The notes: generated from the letters alone by a model not told the origin. A stretch of DNA of 64,000 nucleotides from an uncultured Litoreibacter sp. (GCA_947493265.1 CANLQL010000001.1:885436-949435); one strand, 5' to 3'. Shown: positions 18,064 through 27,861, counted from the first letter of the stretch. Translations and numbers: made by a program.

Positions 18064-18480
18064 TCAGGCCTTGCGCAGGCGGATCACCACATCGACTTTC
18101 GAAATTTCCATGCCTTTGGGCGCGTGCGGCAGGGCTGCGATTTCAAGCTGTTCTTTGGGCGCGTCGGACAGTTTGCCGTCCTCTTCCCAGAAGAAATGCG
18201 GGTGATCATCGACCCGTGTGTCGAAATAGGATTTCGTCCCGTCGACCATAATCTCGCGGATCAGACCGACATCGCAAAAGGCCTTGAGCGTGTTGTAAAC
18301 GGTTGCCAGTGACACAGGTGCGTCGCTTTGCTTGACCGCATCATGCAGGCTTTCGGCCGTGACATGACGGTGCTGGCCATCGCCGATCAACAGATCAGCC
18401 AAGGCCACACGTTGACGGGTCGGGCGCAGGCCTGCGCCGGCTAACCAGTCTGTGGGGCGTTGCAATTGGGCTGCGCTCAT
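18064..18480 (-). CDS. irr: Fur-family iron-responsive regulator Irr
   Basis: A 138-residue Fur-superfamily regulator. The recognition helix region is GLRPTRQRVALADLL and VSLATVYNTLKAFCDVGLI, with an HPHFFWEEDG dimerisation/metal loop. It lacks the CxxC zinc sites of ordinary Fur. The length and divergence from fabA match Irr of Rhodobacteraceae. No Cys-Pro haem motif is seen near the N terminus, so it is the type without that motif. It would control iron and haem genes in the cytoplasm. It diverges from fabA across about 160 bases. Confidence 0.85.
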   Translation of the reverse strand: MSAAQLQRPTDWLAGAGLRPTRQRVALADLLIGDGQHRHVTAESLHDAVKQSDAPVSLATVYNTLKAFCDVGLIREIMVDGTKSYFDTRVDDHPHFFWEEDGKLSDAPKEQLEIAALPHAPKGMEISKVDVVIRLRKA

Positions 18481-18529
18481 CGGGTCCTAGTCCTTTGTCT
18501 CCCTACTTATATGGCGGTTTGTGCTGGTT

Positions 18530-18541
18530 TTTCAATTGAAA
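18530..18541. promoter_or_regulatory. Palindrome in the irr-fabA divergent region
   Basis: A perfect 12-bp palindrome, TTTCAATTGAAA, lies 50 bases from the irr start and 100 bases from the fabA start. It could be an operator for irr autoregulation or fatty-acid control. It does not match the TTTAGAA-type iron control element I know for Irr, so the assignment is weak. Confidence 0.3.
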
Positions 18542-18640
18542 TTCAGTCGCAACTGGCCAAGTGCGGCACTTGCGCAGGGTCAAACGCCAATGCTAGACCT
18601 AAACTGAGGTAATTACACGATATATAGGGGGCAGGACCGC

Positions 18641-19150
18641 ATGGCGGATTTTCCGACAAGCTTTGATAAGGACGCGCTGATCAAATGCGCCCAAGGGGAC
18701 CTGTTTGGCCCCGGAAATGCACAATTGCCGATGCCTCCGATGCTTATGATGGACCGGATTACCGAGATTTCGGGCGATGGCGGGGCGCATGGAAAAGGCC
18801 ATGTCCTGGCTGAATTCGATATTGATCCCAGCCTGTGGTTCTTCGATTGCCACTTCCCCGGCAATCCGATCATGCCGGGCTGTCTTGGCCTGGACGGTCT
18901 TTGGCAGCTGACAGGCTTCAACCTTGGCTGGCGTGGCTGGCAGGGGCGCGGTTACGCGCTGGGCGTGGGCGAGGTCAAGCTGACCGGGATGGTGCGTCCG
19001 GATCGCAAGATGCTGACCTACAAGATCGACTTCACCAAAGCCATTCAGACCCGTCGCCTGACGATGGGTGTTGCGGACGGTATCGTGGAAGCGGATGGTG
19101 AAGTGATCTACCAAGTGAAAGATATGAAAGTCGCGCTCTCTGAGAGCTGA
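18641..19150 (+). CDS. fabA: 3-hydroxydecanoyl-ACP dehydratase/isomerase FabA
   Basis: A 169-residue hot-dog-fold enzyme that dehydrates 3-hydroxydecanoyl-ACP and isomerises trans-2 to cis-3-decenoyl-ACP, the branch point to unsaturated fatty acids. The active-site His lies in [20 protein letters not shown], with the partner Asp in GLDGLWQ, as in FabA. It heads the fabA-fabB-fabI operon with 18 bases to fabB. The promoter must lie in the ~160 bases shared with irr. Confidence 0.96.
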   Translation: MADFPTSFDKDALIKCAQGDLFGPGNAQLPMPPMLMMDRITEISGDGGAHGKGHVLAEFDIDPSLWFFDCHFPGNPIMPGCLGLDGLWQLTGFNLGWRGWQGRGYALGVGEVKLTGMVRPDRKMLTYKIDFTKAIQTRRLTMGVADGIVEADGEVIYQVKDMKVALSES

Positions 19151-19168
19151 CAGAAGAAGGAGTACGCC

Positions 19169-20398
19169 ATGCGTCGTGTCGTTGTCACCGGATTGGGGAT
19201 CGTGTCTCCGATCGGCAATACTGCCGATGAGGTTACAGCCTCTTTGAAGGCCGGGAAGTCTGGCGTAGTGGCCAGCCCCGAGATGGCGGAGCATGGGTTT
19301 CGCAGTCAAGTCGCAGGGACGCTGAAGATCGACATCAAAGAACATGTCGACAAGCGCCGTTTGCGGTTCATGGGGCCGGGGGCCGCCTATGCACATATCG
19401 CGATGGAACAGGCGATTGCGGATGCCGGGCTGGACGAAAGCGACGTGGTGAACCCGCGCACGGGGTTGGTTGCAGGCTCTGGCGGGCCGTCGACATCGGC
19501 CATGCTGACCGCGCACCAATCGGTGCTAAGCACGGGGGCCACGAAGCGCATCGGACCTTTCGCGGTGCCAAAGACCATGAGCTCGACAATCTCGGCGAAC
19601 TTGTCGACGGCGTTTCAGATTAAGGGGATCAACTATTCGATCACCTCGGCGTGCTCGACCTCGCTGCATTGTATCGGCAATGCGGCGGAACAGATCATGA
19701 TGGGCAAGCAGGACGTCATGTTTGCTGGCGGCGGCGAAGAACTGGACTGGACGCTGTCCTGCCTGTTTGATGCGATGGGGGCGATGTCGTCGAAGTACAA
19801 TGACACTCCCGAACGCGCGTCGCGCGCCTTTGACGCGGACCGCGACGGCTTCGTGATTGCTGGTGGCGGTGGCATGGTCGTGCTGGAAGAACTGGAGAGG
19901 GCGAAGGCCCGTGGGGCAAAGATTTACGCAGAAGTGACCGGGTTGGGGGCCACATCAGATGGTGCCGACATGGTGGCCCCGTCCGGCGAAGGTGGCGAAC
20001 GGGCCATGCGGCTTGCGCTGCAAACAATCCCGGAGGGTCGTTCGGTCAGCTACATCAACGCGCATGGCACATCGACCCCCGTTGGGGATGTTGGTGAAGT
20101 TGAAGCTGTGCGCCGGGTCTTCGGCGAAGGCTCCACCCCGCCAATTTCGTCAACCAAGTCGATGACGGGTCACAGCCAAGGTGCGACCGGTGCGCAGGAG
20201 GCGATCTATTGCCTGCTGATGCTTGACGGTGATTTCATAGCCCCTTCGATCAATGTGGAGACTTTGGACCCCGCCCTGAACCCTGCCGAGATCGCGACCT
20301 CGCTGGTTGAAAATGCGGGGCTTGATACGGTGATGACCAACTCTTTCGGGTTTGGTGGCACGAATGGATCAATGTTGCTGAGTAAGTTTGAGGGCTAG
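19169..20398 (+). CDS. fabB: 3-oxoacyl-ACP synthase I FabB
   Basis: A 409-residue condensing enzyme extending unsaturated acyl-ACP. The Cys-His-His triad is visible: Cys in [11 protein letters not shown], His in [12 protein letters not shown], His in [14 protein letters not shown]. The C-terminal motif [12 protein letters not shown] is typical. Its place after fabA identifies FabB rather than FabF. A Shine-Dalgarno (AGAAGGAG) precedes the ATG; the stop TAG is immediately followed by the fabI ATG. Confidence 0.96.
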   Translation: MRRVVVTGLGIVSPIGNTADEVTASLKAGKSGVVASPEMAEHGFRSQVAGTLKIDIKEHVDKRRLRFMGPGAAYAHIAMEQAIADAGLDESDVVNPRTGLVAGSGGPSTSAMLTAHQSVLSTGATKRIGPFAVPKTMSSTISANLSTAFQIKGINYSITSACSTSLHCIGNAAEQIMMGKQDVMFAGGGEELDWTLSCLFDAMGAMSSKYNDTPERASRAFDADRDGFVIAGGGGMVVLEELERAKARGAKIYAEVTGLGATSDGADMVAPSGEGGERAMRLALQTIPEGRSVSYINAHGTSTPVGDVGEVEAVRRVFGEGSTPPISSTKSMTGHSQGATGAQEAIYCLLMLDGDFIAPSINVETLDPALNPAEIATSLVENAGLDTVMTNSFGFGGTNGSMLLSKFEG

Positions 20399-21187
20399 AT
20401 GATGGGTTCAATGCAAGGCAAGCGCGGCCTGATCATGGGGGTCGCCAACGAACGGTCCATCGCCTGGGGGATCGCCAAAGCCATGGCAGAAGCAGGTGCC
20501 GATCTGGCGTTTTCCTATCAGGGTGAAGGCTTCGGCAAACGGGTAGAACCCTTGGCAGCCAGCGTCGGGTCCAGTCTGATGGTAGATGTCGATGTGACGG
20601 ACGATGCGTCGCTTGATGCGTGTTTCGCAAAGCTGCAAAAGGAATGGGGCAGACTGGATTTTATCGTCCATGCGATTGCTTTTTCAGACAAAAATGAGCT
20701 GACCGGTCGATTTGTCGATACCAGCCGGGACAATTTCAAGAACTCGCTCGCGATTTCCTGCTATTCGCTGATCGATGTGGCGCGCCGGGGCGCTCCGATG
20801 ATGACGGATGGCGGCACGATCCTGACGCTGACCTATCAGGGGTCAAACCGCGTGACGCCATTCTACAATGTCATGGGGGTGGCGAAAGCCGCTTTGGAAA
20901 GTTCCGTGCGGTATCTGGCCAATGATCTTGGACCCGATGGGATCCGTGTCAACGCGATTTCACCTGGGCCAATGAAGACCCTTGCCGGGGCTGCGATTGG
21001 TGGGGCACGCAAGACATTCAAACACACCGATGCCAACGCACCGATGCGTGCAAATGCAACGCTGGAGGCCGTGGGTGGCACAGCGGTTTATCTGGCGTCA
21101 GATGCAGGTGCGTGCACCACCGGCGAGATTATTCGCGTCGATGGTGGCTATCATGTTCTGGGGATGCCGCAGAGCGAAAACCTGTAA
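20399..21187 (+). CDS. fabI: Enoyl-ACP reductase (NADH) FabI
   Basis: A 262-residue short-chain-dehydrogenase-like reductase catalysing the last step of each fatty-acid elongation cycle. The NAD motif is of the FabI kind (GVANERSIAWGIAKAMAEAG). The active-site pair is the Tyr and Lys of YNVMGVAK (Y-x6-K spacing, diagnostic of FabI). The C-terminal GEIIRVDGGYHVLGMP agrees. Two adjacent ATGs (20399, 20402) are both possible starts behind GAGGG. It is the last gene of the fabABI operon. Confidence 0.95.
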   Translation: MMGSMQGKRGLIMGVANERSIAWGIAKAMAEAGADLAFSYQGEGFGKRVEPLAASVGSSLMVDVDVTDDASLDACFAKLQKEWGRLDFIVHAIAFSDKNELTGRFVDTSRDNFKNSLAISCYSLIDVARRGAPMMTDGGTILTLTYQGSNRVTPFYNVMGVAKAALESSVRYLANDLGPDGIRVNAISPGPMKTLAGAAIGGARKTFKHTDANAPMRANATLEAVGGTAVYLASDAGACTTGEIIRVDGGYHVLGMPQSENL

Positions 21188-21211
21188 AACAGCGCCCCCC
21201 AGGCCGACGTC

Positions 21212-21589
21212 TTAGACAGAGGTCATGATCCCAAGGGCAGCACCGCCGGGATCGGCGACGATTGCAATTCGGCCAACGCCTTCAACGTCAAAGGGTGCGC
21301 GGTAAATCTGCCCGCCACTGGCTTCGGTTTGCTTGACCGCAGTATCCACATCATCGACGGCCAGATAGGTCAGCCAATGGGCGGGTGTGTCGTCCATTCC
21401 CGGCATCCCTGTCATGTCCATGACACCTGCGACCATTGTGTCGCCGAGCTTGCCGATGTGATAGTCGCCTTCTCCCATGTCGACGGTCTCAATCGTCCAG
21501 CCGCACATGTCTTTGTAGTATGCCAGTGCCTTGTCCAGATCGCGGGTCATCAACTCGCTCCAGCAGACGGTTCCATGTGTCTCACTCAT
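21212..21589 (-). CDS. VOC (glyoxalase/bleomycin-resistance fold) family protein
   Basis: A 125-residue vicinal-oxygen-chelate protein with two beta-alpha-beta-beta-beta halves (HGTVCWSELMTRDLDKALAYY, and AHWLTYLAVDDVDTAVKQ). It ends in the VADPGGAALGI motif common in the YdcN/CGA16-like VOC group. The start is the ATG at 21589 behind GGAGGAATT; upstream in-frame codons lack a ribosome-binding site. Substrate and metal use are unknown. It is a single gene convergent with fabI and divergent from the HAD gene. Confidence 0.8.
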   Translation of the reverse strand: MSETHGTVCWSELMTRDLDKALAYYKDMCGWTIETVDMGEGDYHIGKLGDTMVAGVMDMTGMPGMDDTPAHWLTYLAVDDVDTAVKQTEASGGQIYRAPFDVEGVGRIAIVADPGGAALGIMTSV

Positions 21590-21690
21590 GCCAATTCCTC
21601 CGTTAGTGATCGGGCGAGCGTAGCACGAATTGGCCGTTTTCCTTAGCCCCTGTCTGTGCCAAGCTGATCTCAACTGCCAGGAGAAGCGAT

Positions 21691-22368
21691 ATGCCGTTCA
21701 CCACATATGTTTTCGACGCTTACGGAACCCTGTTTGACGTTGCTGCCGCGGCGCGCGAGGCGTCAGAAGAACCGGGGCGGGACGCGTTGGCAAAGGTTTG
21801 GCAAAAGCTTGCGAGCGATTGGCGTTTGAAGCAGTTGCAATACACCTGGTTGCGGGCGGTCACTGGGGATCACACCGATTTCTGGGATGTGACGCAAGAC
21901 GGTCTTGATTGGGCGATGGAGGCTTCGGGACTGGACGACCCCGAACTGCGCGAGCGCTTGTTGCAGCTTTACTGGGAATTGTCCGCCTACAGGGAAGTGC
22001 CAGAAATGCTGGGCCGATTGAAAGCGGCAGGGCATACAACGGCGATCCTGTCGAACGGGTCGCCCGATATGCTGAACGGCGCCGTGCAATCGGCTGGTTT
22101 GGGCGAGGTTCTGGATGATGTCCTCAGCGTGCAGGATGTTGGGGTCTTCAAGCCACATGCATCTGTGTACGATCTGGTGGGCAAGCGGTTTGGCTGTGCA
22201 AAATCCGACGTGTTGTTCGTATCGTCAAATGGCTGGGATGCGGGCTGTGCGACCGGATACGGGTTTACGACGGCTTGGGTCAATCGCGCCGCGGAGCCTG
22301 TGGACAGGCTTCCGTGGGTGCCAAAACACATCCTGTCTAACCTCACCACAATTCCGGAGCTTGCCTGA
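21691..22368 (+). CDS. Haloacid dehalogenase type II (HAD superfamily)
   Basis: A 225-residue L-2-haloacid-dehalogenase-like hydrolase. The nucleophile Asp is in VFDAYGTLFD, motif II is ILSNGSPDML, the Lys is in FKPHASVYDL, and the last motif is FVSSNGWDAGCATGYGF. The SNG and SSNGWD blocks are typical of type II dehalogenases rather than phosphatases. It would hydrolyse 2-haloacids to 2-hydroxyacids. It is first in a four-gene operon with junctions overlapping by 1-4 bases. Confidence 0.86.
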   Translation: MPFTTYVFDAYGTLFDVAAAAREASEEPGRDALAKVWQKLASDWRLKQLQYTWLRAVTGDHTDFWDVTQDGLDWAMEASGLDDPELRERLLQLYWELSAYREVPEMLGRLKAAGHTTAILSNGSPDMLNGAVQSAGLGEVLDDVLSVQDVGVFKPHASVYDLVGKRFGCAKSDVLFVSSNGWDAGCATGYGFTTAWVNRAAEPVDRLPWVPKHILSNLTTIPELA

Positions 22369-23189
22369 TGGCCGAATTTGTCACCTCTGACGGGGTCCGG
22401 CTGTATTATGATGAGGTTGGCGAAGGCACGCCACTGCTGTGCCTGTCAGGGCTGACGCGGAACTCTTCTGATTTCGACTATGCGTTGCCTTTCTTGGATG
22501 GTTGTCGCGTGATCCGCTTGGACTACCGTGGCCGCGGGAAGTCGGATTGGGCCCCGTATCAAACCTATACGATCCCGCGTGAAGCGCTTGATGCGGTAGA
22601 GCTGCTGGATCATCTGGGGCTTGAGAAGGCGGCGGTTCTGGGAACCTCACGTGGTGGATTGATAGCCATGGTCTTGGCCGCGACCGCAAAAGCCCGGCTC
22701 AGCGGCGCGTGTCTGGTCGATATCGGACCGGATCTGATGGATGCAGGCCTCGACACCATTCGCGGCTATATCGGGCGCAATCCTGTGCAAAAGACCTACG
22801 CAGAAGCGGTTGAAATGCGCGCGAACCTGATGCCGGGCTTTCACAACGTCCCAGACAGCAGGTGGGAGGAGGAAGTGCGCAGGCACTACGTGGAAACGGA
22901 TGCGGGCTTGCAGATAAATTATGATCCGGCACTGCGTGATGCGGTCCTTGAAGCAGGCACGCAGCCCATGCCGGATCTCTGGCCACTATTTGATGCGTTT
23001 GCGGGCCTGCCTTTGGCGTTGATCCGCGGGGAGAATTCAAACCTTCTCAGCGTGGCGACAACCCTGGAGATGCGCAAACGAAGACCGGACATGATCTTTG
23101 CCGATATCCCTGACCGGGCCCATGTACCATTTCTGGACGAGCCGGGGTCGGTCGCCGTCCTTCAACAATTTATTGCGGAATTGCCATGA
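22368..23189 (+). CDS. Alpha/beta hydrolase
   Basis: A 273-residue alpha/beta-hydrolase-fold enzyme. The nucleophile elbow is GTSRGGLIAM, the oxyanion region is LLCLSGLTRNSSDF, and the catalytic His sits near DRAHVPFLDEP. An Arg follows the Ser (SRGG), as in a subgroup of esterases and lactonases. It overlaps the HAD gene (TGATG) and the dehydratase gene (ATGA). Substrate unknown. Confidence 0.82.
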   Translation: MAEFVTSDGVRLYYDEVGEGTPLLCLSGLTRNSSDFDYALPFLDGCRVIRLDYRGRGKSDWAPYQTYTIPREALDAVELLDHLGLEKAAVLGTSRGGLIAMVLAATAKARLSGACLVDIGPDLMDAGLDTIRGYIGRNPVQKTYAEAVEMRANLMPGFHNVPDSRWEEEVRRHYVETDAGLQINYDPALRDAVLEAGTQPMPDLWPLFDAFAGLPLALIRGENSNLLSVATTLEMRKRRPDMIFADIPDRAHVPFLDEPGSVAVLQQFIAELP

Positions 23190-24166
23190 ATATCGACATG
23201 ATTGAAGCTGCGGCCAAACGCCTGAAGGGGAACGCACGCGTAACCCCACTTCTGTCGTCCCCGTTTCTGGACGAGATCGCCAGCAGGCAGGTGTTTTTAA
23301 AGGTGGAAGCGCTGCAACACACGGGTTCTTTCAAGTTTCGTGGGGGTTGGTCCGCCGTTTCCGCACTAACGGATAATGCGCTGAAAGCTGGTGTGATCGC
23401 GTTTTCCTCGGGCAATCACGCGCAAGGTGTCGCGCTGGCGGCCCGGGCGCATGGCACAAGCGCTGTGATCATCATGCCCGCTGACGCGCCACAGTCCAAA
23501 ATCGACAACACGCGGGATCTGGGGGCGGAGGTTGTGCTTTATGATCGCGCCAGCGAGGACCGGGATGAAATTGGGGACAGATTGTCCCGCGATCGCGGTC
23601 TGACGCTTATCAAACCCTTTGATGAGCCGCAGGTGATCGCCGGACAAGGCTCCGTCGGGTTGGAAATAGCGCAGCAGGCGGCCAATGAAGGCATCACAGA
23701 GGCCGACGTTCTGGTGTGTTGCGGTGGCGGTGGTTTGACCTCTGGGGTTGCGCTGGCCTTGGAGGCGAAAGCCCCCGGTCTGCGGGCGCGCCCGGTAGAG
23801 CCGGAAGGCTTTGATGACGTCACCCGGTCGCTGGAGGCGGGGCAGATTTTGCGAAACCCCAAAACCTCCGGGTCGATTTGCGACGCGATCATCACACCGC
23901 AGCCGGGCGATCTGACATTTCCGATCATGCAGCGCTTGTGCGGACCTGGAATTGTCGTACCGGAAGACGACTGTCTGCGTGCTATGGCGGCAGCTTTTTC
24001 GCGGCTAAAAGTAGTTCTGGAACCCGGCGGGGCGATTGCGTTGGCAGCGGCCCTTTACCATGGCGATCAAGTCGCCGGAGACGCCGTGATCGCAGTCGCA
24101 TCGGGTGGCAATGTAGATGCGGATATGTTCCAGACCGCGCTGACAAAATATGGAGACGGCTCATGA
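23186..24166 (+). CDS. PLP-dependent threonine/serine dehydratase family protein
   Basis: A 326-residue fold-type II PLP enzyme. The Schiff-base Lys is in HTGSFKFRGG, the substrate loop is SSGNHAQGVA, and the phosphate-binding loop is CCGGGGLTSG. The length fits catabolic threonine/serine dehydratases and hydroxyectoine- or hydroxyaspartate-type relatives without an ACT domain. It would deaminate a hydroxyamino acid to a 2-oxoacid. It overlaps both neighbours by 4 bases. Confidence 0.84.
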   Translation: MNIDMIEAAAKRLKGNARVTPLLSSPFLDEIASRQVFLKVEALQHTGSFKFRGGWSAVSALTDNALKAGVIAFSSGNHAQGVALAARAHGTSAVIIMPADAPQSKIDNTRDLGAEVVLYDRASEDRDEIGDRLSRDRGLTLIKPFDEPQVIAGQGSVGLEIAQQAANEGITEADVLVCCGGGGLTSGVALALEAKAPGLRARPVEPEGFDDVTRSLEAGQILRNPKTSGSICDAIITPQPGDLTFPIMQRLCGPGIVVPEDDCLRAMAAAFSRLKVVLEPGGAIALAAALYHGDQVAGDAVIAVASGGNVDADMFQTALTKYGDGS

Positions 24167-25350
24167 CAGAATTTTCAATCGCCAGTTTCAATGTCAAAAA
24201 TCTGATCGGTCCAGAGCAGGAATATTACAAGTTTGAGCAATATACGGTCGAAGAACATGCCTGGAAGCAGGACTGGTTGTCCGACCAGCTTCTGAGCATG
24301 GACGCCGATATCGTTGGGTTTCAGGAAATCTTTGACGAAGGTGCGTTGCAAGCTGTCATTGATGATGCTGACCGCAAAGGGGCGATGATCAATGAAGATG
24401 TCGTGCCGGACCCGTCCAAGCGCTACGCGCGAAAAGCGATTTTCAGGAAGCTGAAATATGACGGCTATCGCCATGCAAACTTGGCAATAGCCCCGAACAT
24501 CAATGACGGTGAACCGGGGCAAAGACGTCCGGGCGTCGCGATCCTGTCGCGGTTTGAATTTGCTGAACCTCCTGTTGTTATTCAGGATATTTCGCCGGCG
24601 GTGCAAATCCCGTTCGGGCTGATGGCTGGAGGGGATGCGGGCAGCTTCACGCTGGATCGGCTGTCCCGCCCGATCCTCAAAGCCCGCATCAAGGTGGGTG
24701 ATCAGGTGATCACGGTGTTCAACTGCCACCTGAAATCGAAGCTGGGGGAATTTATTCGTGGCGCAGATGGTACCGTCCCAGAAGCCGATTTGCTTGACTA
24801 TGATCCGGTTGGCAGGGCGATGGGGTCGCTGCGGGCGACCGTGCGCCGGATGGCGGAAGCTTGGGCGTTGCGTCGTCTGATTGTCGAAGAACTTGAACTG
24901 GGGCGTCCCGTGATGGCCTTGGGGGATTTCAACGATGGGGAACACGCAGTATCCTCAGAAATTATCTCGGGGGAAGTGCCGTTCCGCAATTATTCGTGGA
25001 TTCGTCGTCACAATGCCAAGCGGGCAAACGATCGATACACCGATGCAGAGAACGTGCAGATCCAAGCCGCGATGAACCGGGTCAGGATGCAGTCCTGCGA
25101 GAAGCTATTTGTGCAGAAATCCTTGCGGGACATGGTGTTTACCACCGCGTTTGGCGGCGTGTTCGAAAGCATCGACCAGATTTACCTGTCCCCACATTTC
25201 ACCGGCGGTGTCGGGCAAATTGGCGAGATGGAGTATTATTCGGTTCTAAACGATCACCTGACGGATGGCTCCCATCCGGAGGCACCGTACAACAAGCTTG
25301 CCTCAGACCACGGACAGATTATGGCGCATCTTCGGCTTTGGAGCGATTGA
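24163..25350 (+). CDS. Endonuclease/exonuclease/phosphatase family protein
   Basis: A 395-residue EEP-fold metal-dependent phosphodiesterase or phosphatase. Catalytic motifs are IASFNVKNL, the Glu of VGFQEIF, ALGDFNDGEH and the C-terminal SDHGQIMAH. No signal peptide is seen, so it is probably cytoplasmic. The ATG at 24163 overlaps the dehydratase stop. The last ~32 bases overlap the convergent MFS gene. The natural substrate (nucleic acid, lipid headgroup or inositol phosphate) cannot be told. Confidence 0.82.
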   Translation: MTEFSIASFNVKNLIGPEQEYYKFEQYTVEEHAWKQDWLSDQLLSMDADIVGFQEIFDEGALQAVIDDADRKGAMINEDVVPDPSKRYARKAIFRKLKYDGYRHANLAIAPNINDGEPGQRRPGVAILSRFEFAEPPVVIQDISPAVQIPFGLMAGGDAGSFTLDRLSRPILKARIKVGDQVITVFNCHLKSKLGEFIRGADGTVPEADLLDYDPVGRAMGSLRATVRRMAEAWALRRLIVEELELGRPVMALGDFNDGEHAVSSEIISGEVPFRNYSWIRRHNAKRANDRYTDAENVQIQAAMNRVRMQSCEKLFVQKSLRDMVFTTAFGGVFESIDQIYLSPHFTGGVGQIGEMEYYSVLNDHLTDGSHPEAPYNKLASDHGQIMAHLRLWSD

Positions 25351-26536
25351 ACAGGGCGGCAAACACAGCCCAGCCTGACAACATCATCGTCATTGCCAGC
25401 AAGAAAGCCGCCCCCGGCAGGAACAATGTCTGATCGGGGGCCGTGAAATAAGCAAACACCCAGGTGAACAGAATGGGCGCCGTGATCATTCCGATGGAAT
25501 TGATTGACGTCATGACGCCTTGAAGCTCGCCCTGTTGATCCTCGCGCGCTTCTCCGGACATGATCGCCTGCAGGGCCGGGGCCACGACCGCACCAAATGC
25601 GGCTAAAGGCGTCAGCGCCAGCAGGACGATCCCGTTGGAGATAAAGGCCATCATCGTTAATGTGCAGGCATTGTAGATCAGACCCCAGAAGACCGTTCGC
25701 GCTTCGCCGAGTTTGGCAATAACCCAGCGGATCAGAACGGCCTGCGTCACAGCGATGGAGATACCATAAATCGCCAGAGACACGCCGATCATGCCGGGCG
25801 ACCAATTGAACGAGGCTTGGGTGTAATAGGCCCAGATCGCCGGGTAGACCATGTTGGCGATCTGGTAGAAAAAGTAGACGACCATCAGGGCTGTGAGGCC
25901 AGGCAAGGCCCCGATATGCTTGAAGCTGCCGACCGGGTTTGCACGGCTCCACCGAAACGGGCGACGTTTTTCTTCCGTGACAGTTTCGGGCAGGACGAAA
26001 TATCCGAATACGAAGTTCAACGCTGCCAGAATTGCGGCGGCATAAAAGGGTGCGCGGGGCCCAAGTTCTCCCAGGAGGCCGCCGATCACGGGACCAAGGA
26101 CAAATCCGACCCCGAAGGCCGCCCCGATCAGTCCGAAATTCTGGGCTTTCTTGTCGCGGGTGGAGACATCGGCCATGAACGCGCTGGCCGTGGATTGTGT
26201 GGCGGCGGTGATACCGCCGATGACCCGCCCGATCAGCAAAAGCCAGATCGTTCCCGCCAGAGCCATCAGAAGATAGTCGAAGGCGGCCACAAGCGTGGAG
26301 GTCAGCAAAACGGGTCTGCGACCAAAGCGGTCTGACAGGTTGCCCAGCGTCGGGGCAAAGGTGAACTGCATAACAGCGAAAATAGCCGACAGGATGCCGC
26401 CCCAAAGTGCCGCCTGACTGATATCGGCACCACGCACATCCATGATTAATTCGGGCATCACGGGCAGGATCAACCCGATCCCCATCGCGTCCAGAACCAC
26501 GGTGATCAGGATGAAAGTGACAGCGCTATTTTTCAT
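25319..26536 (-). CDS. Major facilitator superfamily transporter (TetA/DHA1-like)
   Basis: A 405-residue inner-membrane transporter with about 12 hydrophobic segments. The MFS loop motif is GNLSDRFGRRPVLL after helix 2, and the N terminus LDAMGIGLILPVMPEL is typical of TetA-like DHA1 drug:H+ antiporters. It is coupled to pcaB by a 4-base overlap as the last gene of the pobA-pcaD-pcaB operon. It may export toxic aromatics or move 4-hydroxybenzoate, although its sequence looks more like an efflux pump than an aromatic-acid permease. Confidence 0.85.
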   Translation of the reverse strand: MKNSAVTFILITVVLDAMGIGLILPVMPELIMDVRGADISQAALWGGILSAIFAVMQFTFAPTLGNLSDRFGRRPVLLTSTLVAAFDYLLMALAGTIWLLLIGRVIGGITAATQSTASAFMADVSTRDKKAQNFGLIGAAFGVGFVLGPVIGGLLGELGPRAPFYAAAILAALNFVFGYFVLPETVTEEKRRPFRWSRANPVGSFKHIGALPGLTALMVVYFFYQIANMVYPAIWAYYTQASFNWSPGMIGVSLAIYGISIAVTQAVLIRWVIAKLGEARTVFWGLIYNACTLTMMAFISNGIVLLALTPLAAFGAVVAPALQAIMSGEAREDQQGELQGVMTSINSIGMITAPILFTWVFAYFTAPDQTLFLPGAAFLLAMTMMLSGWAVFAALFNRSKAEDAP

Positions 26537-27858
26537 GGATTGCGCACAGCTTTTGCGAAGGCGCGCGCTTGCGCTGGAGCCTCACCCAATTGTGCTTCGG
26601 GGGTGAATAACGCTCCGAAATCCTGATCTGGCCAGGCTTTTCTGGCAAGTGTTTCAAGCGATTGGCCTTTGTCAGTCGCCTCCGTGCACAGGCGTTTTAC
26701 TTCTGCTTGTGCGTCGGGACGCGGCATCGAATGGGCGAGGTGAAACGACAAGGCCTCTGCGTAGATCAGCCCCAGTCCACCGTCGATATTGGTCCGCATC
26801 TTGTCTTCGCGCGCAGTGACGGAGCTGCTCAGCGCGACGGCGACACGCGTGGCTTGGCCGGTCAGCATGCAAAGCTGCGGCAAGCTCAGCCATTCGGTGA
26901 TCCAAGCTGCGCCGTCGCGTTGTTGCGCATGCAATGCGGCACCCTGGACCGCGCTGTTGGTGGCCGTCGCCATTTTGGCCAAAGCAACCAAGACCTGCGG
27001 CTGTACCGGGTTTTGTTTTTGCGGCATGGTTGATGACCCACCGGATTGGCCAAGGTCTATTTCTGCAATTTCAGTCTGCGTCATCCGTGACAGGTCTTCG
27101 CCGATTTTTCCCAAAGATACAGTCTGTTGCGTCATCCATGCGGCAAGGCTTGTGATCCGGTCGCGTTCCGCGTGCCAGGACCCGCCGGGGTCAGATAACC
27201 CAAGCGATTGCGCCAGGGCTGCGCGGATTGCAGGGCCCTTGGGACCCATCGCGGACAAAGTTCCAGCGGCCCCTGACAGTGAAACGCACAGCGCGTTTTT
27301 CAAACGGGCGCTGTCTTGCTTCAGACGCAGCAAAGGCATCCCCCAACTGGCCACCAATGCGCCAAAGCTTGTTGGTGTGGCCACCTGTCCGTATGTGCGG
27401 CCCGCCATCGGGGTGTCGGCATGCCCGTCTGCCATGTCCGCCAGCTGTGCTAGGATCGTGTCCAGCCGTTCGTTTTGAATTGCCAGCATCTGCCGCAAGC
27501 GCAGCATCAGAGCGGTATCCATGATATCCTGCGATGTCGCGCCAAAATGCAGGTGTTGCGCGTGTTCAGGGGCTTCAAGTGCTGTGCGCATTGCCGCGAC
27601 AAGGGCAGGGACCGGCACTGCCGAGCGTCCGGTCTCAGCCGCCAATCCACCAGGATCAATTTGAATTTCCATCGACGCCCGGTGAAGAAACGCGCCAGAG
27701 ACCTCCGGGATCACGCCAAGCTGGCCTTGCACCTTGGCCAATGCGCCTTCAACCAACATCATCGCGCGAATTTCCGCACTGTCGGAAAACAGCTGCGCTG
27801 TCTGCGGATCATGCAGCAGGTCGCGATACAGAAGGCTGTCCAGCGGCGTTGCAGGCAT
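26533..27858 (-). CDS. pcaB: 3-carboxy-cis,cis-muconate cycloisomerase
   Basis: A 441-residue member of the fumarase/aspartase superfamily that lactonises 3-carboxymuconate in the protocatechuate branch of the beta-ketoadipate pathway. The superfamily signature is GGSSTMPQKQNP, and the N-terminal region has LHFGATSQDIMDTALMLRLR. Its place between pcaD and the MFS gene, downstream of pobA, supports the assignment. It starts 3 bases after the pcaD stop. Confidence 0.93.
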   Translation of the reverse strand: MPATPLDSLLYRDLLHDPQTAQLFSDSAEIRAMMLVEGALAKVQGQLGVIPEVSGAFLHRASMEIQIDPGGLAAETGRSAVPVPALVAAMRTALEAPEHAQHLHFGATSQDIMDTALMLRLRQMLAIQNERLDTILAQLADMADGHADTPMAGRTYGQVATPTSFGALVASWGMPLLRLKQDSARLKNALCVSLSGAAGTLSAMGPKGPAIRAALAQSLGLSDPGGSWHAERDRITSLAAWMTQQTVSLGKIGEDLSRMTQTEIAEIDLGQSGGSSTMPQKQNPVQPQVLVALAKMATATNSAVQGAALHAQQRDGAAWITEWLSLPQLCMLTGQATRVAVALSSSVTAREDKMRTNIDGGLGLIYAEALSFHLAHSMPRPDAQAEVKRLCTEATDKGQSLETLARKAWPDQDFGALFTPEAQLGEAPAQARAFAKAVRNP

Positions 27859-27861
27859 CGC

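Noticed and set aside
25254..26405. A 383-codon alternative frame within the MFS gene
   Set aside because: It overlaps the MFS transporter in another frame on the same strand; its Arg/Gly-rich, non-hydrophobic translation is a typical shift product.
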